A DNA stretch of 35,805 nt from contig CAJGCN010000002.1 in NCBI GenBank assembly GCA_904501815.1, positions 1 to 35,805 of the forward strand, in the 5' to 3' direction. A program made the translations under genes and the position numbers. Below are positions 25,057 through 31,723 of this stretch, one piece after another. This DNA comes from an uncultured Clostridia bacterium (GTDB taxonomy: Bacteria; Bacillota; Clostridia; Christensenellales; Borkfalkiaceae). How positions within the stretch are numbered: the stretch's first letter is position 1; each line of letters starts with the position of its first letter. The notes under the pieces are model-generated. The model had not been told where the DNA came from, did no database searches, and saw nothing but the letters and a program-made list of their open reading frames with translations.

Positions 25057-25914
25057 TTAAATTTGTTTTAAAAGATACTCGTAAAATTCAGTAGCGTGCG
25101 CAGATTTAGGCAAGCGGTCGTAAAGCTCTATAATTAAATCTCGCTGACAAATAGGGTTCGACAAGGGCAATAATAAAATATTTTTATTTTTCACCTTTCC
25201 CCAAGAATATTCTGGCCAAAAAGCTACCCCCGTCCCCATACTGATAATGTTTTGCACTGCAACGGGGGAATCTGATTCAAATAAAATCTTAGGCGTAAAG
25301 CCCGCAATCGAACAAAATTTATTGCATATCGCACCAAACAAACGGGAATTTGAAAGCATTACGAACCCTTCGTCTTTCATTTCCCGCAAATCCACCGAGC
25401 TGAGCTTAGCGTAGGGGGAATCTTTCGGTACGGCAAGATAAATATTTTCTTCCAACACGCAACGCTTTACGTAGTTTTTCGCGCCTTCCTTTTGCGCGCC
25501 GTTCGTCGTAATCACGATATCGCAATCGTGTTTTAAATGATTTTGTTCGAAATCAAAAATCACTTCGGGATGTTTTTTCCGATAGCGCACGATAGCGTTA
25601 ATCACGAAAGACGAAGCGGCTAAAATGTTTAACTTTACCGTTTTGTTCATTGCCTGTTTACGCTGTTCGATTTCTTTGGGCAAGCGGTCAAATTCAGGCA
25701 GTAAGATATCTAATTTTTGTTTTAGGTATTCCCCAAATTCCGTCAAAACAATCCCGCGCCCACGCTTTTGAAAAAGCGGTACGCCTAACTCTTTTTCAAG
25801 GGTGTGTATCGCTTGGGTTAAGGACGGTTGCGATAAATGCAATTCTTCCGCCGCTCGCGTAAGATGCCCTAAACGGGCTACTGCATGAAAATATTTCAAC
25901 TTATAAATATCCAT
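25057..25914 (-). CDS. LysR-family transcriptional regulator
   Basis: 285 residues. The N-terminal winged HTH is classical: MDIYKLKYFHAVARLGHLTR, then AAEELHLSQPSLTQAIHTLE, then KELGVPLFQKRGRGIVLTEFG. Residues about 90-285 form the effector-binding domain (KLNILAASSFVINAIVRYRK, then VLEENIYLAVPKDSPYA, and GTGVAFWPEYSWG near 230). The gene diverges from the SemiSWEET-like / SGNH-like pair. The 109-nt gap contains a perfect T-N11-A palindrome (25932-25946), 18 nt from its own start, which suits autorepression plus control of the divergent pair. The effector is unknown. Confidence 0.93.
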   Translation of the reverse strand: MDIYKLKYFHAVARLGHLTRAAEELHLSQPSLTQAIHTLEKELGVPLFQKRGRGIVLTEFGEYLKQKLDILLPEFDRLPKEIEQRKQAMNKTVKLNILAASSFVINAIVRYRKKHPEVIFDFEQNHLKHDCDIVITTNGAQKEGAKNYVKRCVLEENIYLAVPKDSPYAKLSSVDLREMKDEGFVMLSNSRLFGAICNKFCSIAGFTPKILFESDSPVAVQNIISMGTGVAFWPEYSWGKVKNKNILLLPLSNPICQRDLIIELYDRLPKSAHATEFYEYLLKQI

Positions 25915-25931
25915 TGTAAAATCCCTTATTC

Positions 25932-25946
25932 ATAGGCTCAGCCTAT
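25932..25946. promoter_or_regulatory. LysR-type operator (T-N11-A palindrome)
   Basis: ATAGGCTCAGCCTAT is a perfect palindrome with 7-bp arms around a single base. It contains T-N11-A, the core of LysR-type binding sites. It lies between the LysR gene and the promoter of the SemiSWEET-like gene. Confidence 0.75.
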
Positions 25947-25968
25947 TGTTTTCATAAATATTATATAT

Positions 25969-25997
25969 TTTACTTTTGTTTTTGTCAAGTGTATACT
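25969..25997 (+). promoter_or_regulatory. Promoter of the SemiSWEET-like / SGNH-like pair
   Basis: TTTACT (25969-25974), 17-nt spacer, TATACT (25992-25997). The operator centre is about 33 bp upstream of the -35 box start, a usual place for LysR activation. AAGGAG precedes ATG 26024. Confidence 0.6.
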
Positions 25998-26023
25998 ATA
26001 AGAAAAACAAAAGGAGTTTTACA

Positions 26024-26305
26024 ATGAAAATCTTTGAATTTATTATGCTTGCGTGCTTTGGGTTGTCTTGGCCGATTTCCGTTTACAAAAGTATAAAAAG
26101 CAAATCCACGCAAGGCAAAAGCGCCGTTTTTATCATAGCCATTATTATCGGGTATCTTTCGGGGATACTCGGAAAAATCGTCAATCAAGACGTCAGCTAC
26201 GTTCTTATCGTTTATTGTTTTAATCTCGCCGTCGTTTGCATTGATTTAGCGTTGTTCTTCGTCAATAAACGGAACGAAAAGAAAAACCAACCGCTCAATT
26301 ATTAA
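26024..26305 (+). CDS. SemiSWEET-like PQ-loop membrane protein
   Basis: 93 residues with three membrane helices (about 4-20, 34-52, 57-79) and a short basic tail, the size and layout of bacterial SemiSWEET sugar transporters, which work as dimers. The PQ-loop region reads SWPISVYKSIKSKSTQGKS: the proline before the first loop and the K-S-T-x-G-K-S ending of helix 1 are kept, although the classic PQ is WP. ATG 26024 is chosen because AAGGAG lies 7 nt upstream; the frame is open 16 codons earlier but through the promoter. The gene is co-directional with the SGNH-like gene 12 nt downstream. The substrate is unknown; sugar transport is inferred from the family. Confidence 0.75.
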   Translation: MKIFEFIMLACFGLSWPISVYKSIKSKSTQGKSAVFIIAIIIGYLSGILGKIVNQDVSYVLIVYCFNLAVVCIDLALFFVNKRNEKKNQPLNY

Positions 26306-26317
26306 AAGGAGAGTATT

Positions 26318-26863
26318 ATGAGAGAACATATTCAACGAAAAGCCAACTCTTTCAAAGCCACCAACGAAATCGTTTTAAAAGGAGAAATCGTCGTGTTCGG
26401 CTCTACTTACACCGCAAATTTCCCTTTCTACGAGCTTGTCAACAAATATAAGCTGGAAAACGCCGTTTACAATCGAAGCATAGAAGATTTAACTCTTGAA
26501 GAAGGCTACGAACTGTTAAAAGACTGCGTTTTTGCCGTACAGCCTAAAAAAATATTTTTGGCGTTTAGCGAGCGGGATGCTTCCGCTTCTTTCGCTTTTC
26601 CATTATACGAAAAAATCGTTCGAAAAATTCGCGCGGAATTACCGAGCGCTACGCTGTATTTAATTTGTTTGCCCGAAGATTCAAAAGAATTTCACAAAAA
26701 AATACAAAGTCTTTGCAACGAAAAAAAGGCGGTTAGCATTCTTTTGGCTAACGACGCCCCTTCTCAACAAAATTTATATAAAATACAATTTAAACAATTA
26801 GCCTGTTTTTTTCGCACAAACGCCATTGATTTTTCCGAAGCGTTTTTAATGGCGAACCGATAA
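26318..26863 (+). CDS. Degenerate SGNH/GDSL-hydrolase-like protein
   Basis: 181 residues. The order of segments follows the SGNH fold: IVVFGSTYTANFPFYELVNK (24-43) aligns with block I, VYNRSIEDLT (50-59) with block II, and QPKKIFLAFSERD (75-87) with block III. The catalytic serine of GDS is shifted or replaced (G28-S29-T30), the GxND of block III is SERD, and no DxxH is visible near the C-terminus. It may therefore be a non-catalytic binding protein or have a changed active site. AAAGGAGAG precedes the ATG. It belongs to a two-gene unit with the SemiSWEET-like gene under a divergent LysR regulator. The assignment rests on pattern only. Confidence 0.6.
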   Translation: MREHIQRKANSFKATNEIVLKGEIVVFGSTYTANFPFYELVNKYKLENAVYNRSIEDLTLEEGYELLKDCVFAVQPKKIFLAFSERDASASFAFPLYEKIVRKIRAELPSATLYLICLPEDSKEFHKKIQSLCNEKKAVSILLANDAPSQQNLYKIQFKQLACFFRTNAIDFSEAFLMANR

Positions 26864-26887
26864 CGCGCAGAACGGCTTATCGTTTTT
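26858..26887 (+). terminator. Terminator of the SGNH-like gene overlapping the end of the DtxR gene
   Basis: CGATAA (26858-26863, the end of the SGNH-like gene) pairs with TTATCG (26877-26882, the end of the DtxR gene), followed by TTTTT. The convergent genes are only 13 nt apart and share this short stem. Confidence 0.55.
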
Positions 26888-27251
26888 CTAAAAAGTTTTT
26901 CATTGCCGTAAAGGTTTCTTCGGAAATGGCGTGCTCCATTTTGCACGCGTCCGCTTCCGCTACGGCAGGGGATACCCCCAGCGTTTGAATAAATTTTTGA
27001 ATAATACAATGCCGTTCGAAAATCTTTTTTGCGTACGCCTTGCCCGTTTCCGTTAAGTACAGGTGTTTTCCGTCTTCGTAAACGTAGCCGTTTTGTTGCA
27101 AGAGCTTCATTGCTTTATTAACGGCGGCTTGCGAAACACCCATTTTGTTCGCGATTTCCACACGGTGCACAAATCCCGTTTGCTCGGATAAGAGCAACAC
27201 GCTTTCTAAGTAATCTTCTTCCGATTGATTACCGCGCAAATTTCTGTTCAT
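26877..27251 (-). CDS. DtxR/MntR-family metal-dependent regulator
   Basis: 124 residues. An N-terminal winged HTH (SEEDYLESVLLLSEQTGFVH, then VEIANKMGVSQAAVNKAMKL) is followed by the dimerisation/metal domain with ERHCIIQKFI and EADACKMEHAIS. Expected metal ligands are Asp13, Glu16, His81, Cys103, Glu106 and His107; a cysteine at 103 is the DtxR/IdeR (iron) pattern rather than the glutamate of MntR. There is no C-terminal SH3 domain, which is common in short family members. No metal transporter is adjacent, so its targets lie elsewhere. AGGAAGG precedes the start. Confidence 0.9.
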   Translation of the reverse strand: MNRNLRGNQSEEDYLESVLLLSEQTGFVHRVEIANKMGVSQAAVNKAMKLLQQNGYVYEDGKHLYLTETGKAYAKKIFERHCIIQKFIQTLGVSPAVAEADACKMEHAISEETFTAMKNFLEKR

Positions 27252-27273
27252 ACTTTTTCCTTCCTTATGGTAT

Positions 27274-27303
27274 ATAGTAAGTAGTTATTTATACTGAAAT
27301 CAA
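27274..27303 (-). promoter_or_regulatory. Promoter candidate of the DtxR-family gene
   Basis: On the minus strand TTGATT (27303-27298), 18-nt spacer, TACTAT (27279-27274), about 20 nt before the ATG. Confidence 0.45.
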
Positions 27304-27317
27304 GATTAAGTGATTAT

Positions 27318-27419
27318 GTTTGATTTTAGAACCGAGCAGTTCAAGGCGTGGCGAAGGAGCTTACCGATAGTAAGTGACTTAGCCACAACGCAGAAATGCG
27401 AAGTGTTATAAAATCAAAC
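27318..27419 (+). other. Compact structured element with nested stems and a GAAA tetraloop
   Basis: GTTTGATTTTA (27318-27328) and TAAAATCAAAC (27409-27419) are perfect 11-bp inverted arms around about 80 nt. Inside, GTGGC and GCCAC pair, enclosing a CTTAC/GTAAG hairpin; then CGCA-GAAA-TGCG forms a hairpin with a GNRA tetraloop on the + strand. The right arm coincides with the last codons and stop of queA. It could be a structured RNA or a small non-autonomous mobile element. I recognise no named family. Confidence 0.6.
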
Positions 27420-28443
27420 AAGCGTCCCCGAAAGAGAAGAAACGGTATTTCTCTTCCACCGCATAACGGTACAAACCGAGTATTTCTTCCCGTCCCGTCA
27501 AGCAAGCAACGAGCATAATCAGCGTACTTTCAGGCAAATGGAAGTTGGTAATCAGCCCGTCCACGCATTTCATTTGATAGGGCGGGTACAGAAAAATTTC
27601 CGTATTTCCCTTGCAAGCTTGAACTTCCCCGTTTTCGTCCGCTACGCTTTCGAGCGTGCGCACGGAAGTCGTTCCGACGGCGATCACCCGTCTTCCTTCC
27701 CGCTTTGCCGAATTGATAATTTGAGCGGCTTGGTCGTCAATTTCGTATTCTTCCGAGTGCATTTTATGGTCGGTGATGATTTCTTCGCTCACGGGGCGGA
27801 AAGTACCCAACCCCACGTGCAACACCACTTCGGCGATCTGCACGCCTTTGTTTTTTAAACGTTCCAAAAGTTCGGGCGTGAAATGCAAGCCCGCCGTCGG
27901 CGCGGCGGCTGAACCGTTAATTTGGCTATACACCGTGTTGTATCGGCTTTGATCTGCAAGCTTTTCTTTAATATACGGCGGTAAGGGCATTGTGCCGACT
28001 TCCCGTAAAATATCTTCGAATACGCCGTCAAAAGAAAACTCCACGATACGCTCACCGCTATCGGTAATGTCTTTTACCGTCAGCGAAAGCTTATCGCTCA
28101 CCGTCATTACCGCGCCGATTTTGCCTTTTTTGCCAGGTTTCATCAACACTTCCCAAGTTTGCAAATCGTAGCGTTTTAAAAGCAACACTTCCACTTTTCC
28201 GCCGTTTTTCGTGGTTGCGTACATTCGCGCGGGCAAAACTTTCGTTTTATTTAAAACGAGTACGTCGCCTGCGTTTAAAAATTCTTCAATATCCCGAAAA
28301 ATCTTGTTTTGCGCTTGTTTGGTTTTACGGTCGTACACCAAAAGCCTTGAACTATCGCGGGGAGTCGCGGGCGTTTGCGCAATTTGCTCTTCGGGCAATT
28401 CGTAGTAAAAATCATTTTTTTTATATTGTACTTTTTCTATCAT
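27406..28443 (-). CDS. queA: S-adenosylmethionine:tRNA ribosyltransferase-isomerase
   Basis: 345 residues. QueA transfers the ribosyl part of SAM to 7-aminomethyl-deazaguanine in tRNA to make epoxyqueuosine. Family signatures are FYYELPEEQIAQTPATPRDS, VLVLNKTKVLPARM, the NGSAAAPTAGLHFTPELLER block, VGLGTFRPV, HKMHSEEY, and FHLPESTLIMLV near the end. The protein ends in FGDACLIL, the normal family terminus, and those codons form one arm of the structured element just downstream. No ribosome binding site precedes the ATG; it follows ruvB by 36 nt at the end of the ruvCAB run. Confidence 0.96.
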   Translation of the reverse strand: MIEKVQYKKNDFYYELPEEQIAQTPATPRDSSRLLVYDRKTKQAQNKIFRDIEEFLNAGDVLVLNKTKVLPARMYATTKNGGKVEVLLLKRYDLQTWEVLMKPGKKGKIGAVMTVSDKLSLTVKDITDSGERIVEFSFDGVFEDILREVGTMPLPPYIKEKLADQSRYNTVYSQINGSAAAPTAGLHFTPELLERLKNKGVQIAEVVLHVGLGTFRPVSEEIITDHKMHSEEYEIDDQAAQIINSAKREGRRVIAVGTTSVRTLESVADENGEVQACKGNTEIFLYPPYQMKCVDGLITNFHLPESTLIMLVACLTGREEILGLYRYAVEEKYRFFSFGDACLIL

Positions 28444-28479
28444 CTTGGTAAAATGCCCCGTACAGGTATTTAACGAACA

Positions 28480-29529
28480 CTACTCTTCTTCAAAAAAGGA
28501 GAGTTGTTTTTTTGCTTTGGGTTTGGGTTCTATGCCGATATGCGCGTAGGCGTCTTTTAAACAAATGCGCCCGCGTGGCGTTCTCGCGATAAACCCGATT
28601 TGCAATAAATACGGCTCGTAAACGTCTTCAATCGTGTTAGCGTCTTCATTAATGGTTGCCGCGAGCGTTTCCAAGCCCGCAGGTCCGCCACCGAATTTTT
28701 CAATAAGCGCGCGGAGCAAATTTCTGTCCGTTTCGTCTAAGCCCAGCTCGTCGATTTCCAAGCGGGAAAGAGCAAACCGAGCGTCCGCTCTCGTGATGAC
28801 GGGATTGCCTTTAACGAGCGAAAAGTCCCGCACGCGTTTTAATAAGCGGTTGGCGATTCGGGGAGTTCCGCGACTGCGCCTCGCAATTTCATCCGCCGCT
28901 TCGTCTTCAATCCCGATATCGAGCGCCGCCGCCGAACGGGAAACGATACGCTTTAACTCTTCAGGCGTATACATTTCCAAACGGTTGATAATTCCAAAAC
29001 GATCGCGCAAAGGACTTGCGAGCATACCTGCGCGGGTCGTTGCGCCGATTAAGGTGAATTTCTTTAAAGAAAAGCGGATATTCCTTGCCGACGGACCTTT
29101 GCCGACGATAATATCCAGCGCGTAATCTTCCATTGCCGAATACAAAATTTCTTCCACCGAACGGTTCAAGCGGTGAATTTCGTCGATAAATAAAACGTCC
29201 CCTTCGTTAAGGTTAGTCAATATCGCCGCAAGATCCCCCGAACGCTCGATAGCAGGTCCGCTCGTGATTTTAATAGAAGTACCCATTTCGTTGGCGATAA
29301 TATGCGCGAGCGTGGTTTTCCCCAAGCCCGGCGGACCGTAGAGCAACACGTGGTCGAGCGCGTCGCCACGTTGTTTTGCCGCCGTCACGTAAACGCTTAA
29401 ATTTTCCTTGACCTTTTCCTGCCCGACGTATTCGGACATAGTTTTAGGCCGAAGCACGTTTTCTTCCGCGTCGTATTCCGTTTTCGTGCTTACGACGAGA
29501 TTTTCGCCGTAGTCTTCTTCGTCAAACAT
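28480..29529 (-). CDS. ruvB: Holliday junction branch-migration helicase RuvB
   Basis: 349 residues. The AAA+ motor that drives RuvA-bound Holliday junctions in recombinational repair. Walker A is GPPGLGKTT, Walker B is VLFIDEIHRLN, sensor 1 is GATTRAG and the arginine-finger/box VI region is PLRDRFGI. The C-terminal winged helix has the FGGGPAGLETLAATINED signature. It lies between ruvA (32 nt upstream) and queA. AAGGGGGAAAACCT precedes the ATG. Confidence 0.98.
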   Translation of the reverse strand: MFDEEDYGENLVVSTKTEYDAEENVLRPKTMSEYVGQEKVKENLSVYVTAAKQRGDALDHVLLYGPPGLGKTTLAHIIANEMGTSIKITSGPAIERSGDLAAILTNLNEGDVLFIDEIHRLNRSVEEILYSAMEDYALDIIVGKGPSARNIRFSLKKFTLIGATTRAGMLASPLRDRFGIINRLEMYTPEELKRIVSRSAAALDIGIEDEAADEIARRSRGTPRIANRLLKRVRDFSLVKGNPVITRADARFALSRLEIDELGLDETDRNLLRALIEKFGGGPAGLETLAATINEDANTIEDVYEPYLLQIGFIARTPRGRICLKDAYAHIGIEPKPKAKKQLSFFEEE

Positions 29530-29561
29530 AGGTTTTCCCCCTTTATTTTCTTTAAAATCCT

Positions 29562-30173
29562 TTATACGCCACCCTGCAACGCTTTCATAATCACTTCTTC
29601 CACCGTTTTTGCCCCGCTTTCACGCGCTTTTTTCACGGCGTTCACGCTCTCCGAGCGAGTAAAGCCCAAGCCCGTCAACGCAGACACGGCGTCTTCGTCC
29701 GCCGCCGAAAGTTTTTGCGTAGGCGTAGCAGGTACGCCCGCAGACAAATCCCCGCCTGCGCTTAAAATTTCTTCTGCGGAAATTTTACCGTGCAATTCCA
29801 AAACGATTTTTTCCGCCGTCTTTTTCCCAAGCCCCTTGACCGCAGACAAACGCTTTACGTCCGCCGTTAAAACGGCGGTGGCGAACTCGTCCGCCGAAAG
29901 ATGAGAAAGCACCGCGATCCCAAGCTTTGGTCCTACGCCTGAAACGCCCGTGATTTTTAAAAACAGTTCTTTTTCTTTTACGCTTTCAAAGCCGAACAGC
30001 GCAACGCCGTCTTCTTTGATTTGCAAATAAGTGAAAAGCTCCGCGATTTCCCCGACGGTGAGTTTTCTAAACGCACCGCCCGAACAATAGATTTCATAGC
30101 CTAAGCCGTTGACGTCGATAATCGCCGTTTCACTCGTGAGCGCAAGCACTCTGCCCCTTACGTACGCTATCAT
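29562..30173 (-). CDS. ruvA: Holliday junction DNA-binding protein RuvA
   Basis: 203 residues. It binds the four-way junction and recruits RuvB. The N-terminal OB fold starts MIAYVRGRVLAL. Helix-hairpin-helix motifs appear as KITGVSGVGPKLGIAVLS and AVKGLGKKTAEKIVLEL. The C-terminal RuvB-binding three-helix domain has AVSALTGLGFTRSESVNAVK. It follows ruvC with a 3-nt gap. Confidence 0.97.
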   Translation of the reverse strand: MIAYVRGRVLALTSETAIIDVNGLGYEIYCSGGAFRKLTVGEIAELFTYLQIKEDGVALFGFESVKEKELFLKITGVSGVGPKLGIAVLSHLSADEFATAVLTADVKRLSAVKGLGKKTAEKIVLELHGKISAEEILSAGGDLSAGVPATPTQKLSAADEDAVSALTGLGFTRSESVNAVKKARESGAKTVEEVIMKALQGGV

Positions 30174-30176
30174 AGA

Positions 30177-30905
30177 TTAACTCTCCTTTTCTTGCGAATT
30201 TTCCGCTTGCATTTGTTTTTTCAAAACCGCCATAGCAATCTCCGCCGCCGACGAATTGCATACGGGTCGGCTGACCGTTTGTTTAGCGATAGGTGTTTTT
30301 TTGGGTTTTGGCGGGGGAGTTCCCTGCAAAGGTTTTCGTTGGTTTTCTTCCATCATAGACCGAAAGGCTTCCCCGTCTACCGTGTTATGTCCTTTCGTTC
30401 TCGTCATATTTCCAACGGCGAACAAATTTCCAAAACGGCTCGTAAACGCATGACAAAGCGCGATAGCAAGCGCGTCTGCCGCGTCGTCGGGTTTCGGGAT
30501 TGCGCGAAGACGGAGAAGGGAAGCTACCACTTCTTGCATTTGCTTTTTATCCGCTTTGCCGTAGCCCGTCAACGCTTGCTTGATCTGCATAGGCGTATAC
30601 TCAAAGAGCTTTCCGCAACGCTTTACGCAAGCGAGCATGGCGACCCCGCGCGCGTGCGCAACGGCAATCCCCGTCGTGATATTTTTCGAGAAAAAAAGCT
30701 CTTCCATAGCAACTTCGTCGGGCTGGAATTTATCAAGGATTTTCGCCACCCCTTCTTCGAGCATAGCCAGCCGAACGGGTAAACTTTCTTCTTTGGGCGT
30801 TGACACCACGCCGTAGTCAACGGCGCGAAAAATACCTTTATCGTCTTTTTCCACCACCCCGTAGCCGAGCGTAGCGATACCGGGATCAATGCCGAGAATT
30901 ATCAT
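30177..30905 (-). CDS. ruvC: Holliday junction endonuclease RuvC with long C-terminal extension
   Basis: 242 residues, whereas RuvC is usually 160-190. The resolvase core (1-about 157) is complete: GIDPGIATLGYGVV (Asp7), AMEELFF (Glu68), and PDDAADALAIALCH (Asp141, Asp144), the acidic catalytic set. The remaining 85 residues are low-complexity, with PPPKPKKTPIAKQT and Lys/Gln-rich stretches, ending in a short predicted helix (AAEIAMAVLKKQMQ). The extension might bind DNA or a partner, which is inference. It is the first gene of the ruvC-ruvA-ruvB-queA run, with its own strong promoter and an AAGGAG site. Confidence 0.95.
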   Translation of the reverse strand: MIILGIDPGIATLGYGVVEKDDKGIFRAVDYGVVSTPKEESLPVRLAMLEEGVAKILDKFQPDEVAMEELFFSKNITTGIAVAHARGVAMLACVKRCGKLFEYTPMQIKQALTGYGKADKKQMQEVVASLLRLRAIPKPDDAADALAIALCHAFTSRFGNLFAVGNMTRTKGHNTVDGEAFRSMMEENQRKPLQGTPPPKPKKTPIAKQTVSRPVCNSSAAEIAMAVLKKQMQAENSQEKES

Positions 30906-30934
30906 TTTCGCTTTTTTCTCCTTCCTTTCCTTTT

Positions 30935-30963
30935 ATTATACCCTAAGTTCAAAAAAAAGTCAA
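30935..30963 (-). promoter_or_regulatory. Promoter of ruvC-ruvA-ruvB-queA
   Basis: On the minus strand TTGACT (30963-30958), 17-nt spacer, TATAAT (30940-30935), with AAGGAG just before the ATG at 30905. I see no SOS (LexA-type) palindrome around it. Confidence 0.85.
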
Positions 30964-31047
30964 GCGTAAGCGAAAGCAGGCGAGAGTAAGCGTTTGTTTT
31001 TTATGAAAATTTTTTGTAGTTTTTAAAAAAAGTAGGTCAGTACTCTC

Positions 31048-31075
31048 TTGACAAACACAAAAAAGGTGGTATAAT
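31048..31075 (+). promoter_or_regulatory. Strong promoter of the small membrane-peptide gene
   Basis: TTGACA (31048-31053), 16-nt spacer, TATAAT (31070-31075). It gives a leader of about 80 nt. The stretch between the ruvC promoter and this one (30964-31047) contains only GTAAGCG direct repeats and A/T tracts. Confidence 0.85.
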
Positions 31076-31087
31076 ATCCCGCGACGA

Positions 31088-31165
31088 ATGGGTTGCGCTT
31101 CTCTTTGCTTTTCTTTTACTCGTGCCGCCGAACGACCGAAAGGGAAAAGGAGAGTGGTTTTATGA
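31088..31165 (+). CDS. Possible 25-codon upstream open frame
   Basis: ATG at 31088 opens 25 codons (starting MGCASLCF) whose TGA overlaps the ATG of the 59-residue gene as ATGA. It begins only about 6 nt after the predicted transcription start and lacks a ribosome binding site. It may regulate the downstream gene by coupling, or be chance. Confidence 0.25.
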   Translation: MGCASLCFSFTRAAERPKGKRRVVL

Positions 31166-31341
31166 AACTTATCAAAATCGCCGCGTTGCTTGCGCTCTAC
31201 GCTTTCGACGTCTTGTTATTAGGACTTATCGAAAAGCTCGCTAAGGGATTGATCAAGAAGCTTACGGCTCTTTCTGCCGCCGCCGAGCAAGCCGTCTCCC
31301 GAATTAACGCAAAACGCGCCGCTTTGAAAGCTCAGCGATAA
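31162..31341 (+). CDS. Small amphipathic/membrane peptide, 59 residues
   Basis: No family recognised. Residues 3-31 are a hydrophobic helix (LIKIAALLALYAFDVLLLGL) interrupted by single acidic residues. The rest is a basic amphipathic helix rich in Ala/Lys/Arg (EQAVSRINAKRAALKAQR). ATG 31162 is chosen for the AAAAGGAGAG site 8-10 nt upstream; an in-frame TTG at 31093 is far weaker. It has a near-consensus promoter and two terminators in a row, so it is likely well expressed on its own. A membrane-associated small protein is the safest description; a type I toxin is possible but no antitoxin RNA is evident. Confidence 0.6.
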   Translation: MKLIKIAALLALYAFDVLLLGLIEKLAKGLIKKLTALSAAAEQAVSRINAKRAALKAQR

Positions 31342-31351
31342 CGCATCGTCG

Positions 31352-31392
31352 CCTTCCCGCGACCTTCCCCGTCGCGGGAAGGTTCATTTTTT
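31352..31392 (+). terminator. Terminator 1 of the small peptide gene
   Basis: CCTTCCCGCGAC (31352-31363), 7-nt loop, GTCGCGGGAAGG (31371-31382), then TTCATTTTTT. A perfect GC-rich 12-bp stem, 10 nt after the stop codon. Confidence 0.92.
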
Positions 31393-31406
31393 AGTAAGCT
31401 ACGCGT

Positions 31407-31447
31407 AAAGGAAAAGGGCTTCGGCAATCCCGAAACCCTTTTCCTTT
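31407..31447. terminator. Terminator 2, shared with the ferredoxin gene
   Basis: AAAGGAAAAGGG (31407-31418) pairs with CCCTTTTCCTTT (31436-31447), with an inner TTCGG/CCGAA stem. On the + strand a T run follows; on the minus strand it ends ferredoxin with a mixed T/C tail. Confidence 0.8.
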
Positions 31448-31465
31448 TTTTCGTTTGGTTTTTAC

Positions 31466-31636
31466 TTATTCCGCTTTGATTGCGCCAACGGGACATCCGT
31501 CTTCGCAAGCACCGCAATCGACGCAGGTATCGTCGATAACGTAGATTCCGTCAGGACCGAGCGAAATCGCCCCTACGGGACAGGTTTCCGCGCAAGCGCC
31601 GCAAGCTACGCATTCGTTGTTAATTACGTGTGCCAT
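31466..31636 (-). CDS. 2[4Fe-4S] ferredoxin, clostridial type
   Basis: 56 residues. Two CXXCXXCXXXCP motifs: CVACGACAETCP and CVDCGACEDGCP, each followed by VGAI. This is the classical low-potential electron carrier of anaerobes, cytosolic. ATG 31636 follows GGAGGTAGC and starts at the usual MAHVIN; the open frame reaches 17 codons further, into the promoter. It is a single-gene unit with its own promoter. Cysteine desulfurase lies upstream on the same strand, but the ferredoxin has its own start site. Confidence 0.96.
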   Translation of the reverse strand: MAHVINNECVACGACAETCPVGAISLGPDGIYVIDDTCVDCGACEDGCPVGAIKAE

Positions 31637-31666
31637 ATTGCTACCTCCGATTTTCTTTCTGGGAAT

Positions 31667-31695
31667 ATTATAACATAAATTTTGCAATTAGTAAA
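31667..31695 (-). promoter_or_regulatory. Ferredoxin promoter
   Basis: On the minus strand TTTACT (31695-31690), 17-nt spacer, TATAAT (31672-31667), about 30 nt before the ATG. Confidence 0.7.
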
Positions 31696-31723
31696 GGATT
31701 ACGCAAAGGATTTTAACGGTTTT

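Noticed and set aside
30964..31047. GTAAGCG direct repeats upstream of the small peptide gene as a regulatory array
   Set aside because: Only two or three irregularly spaced, short matches, with no symmetry or link to a regulator.
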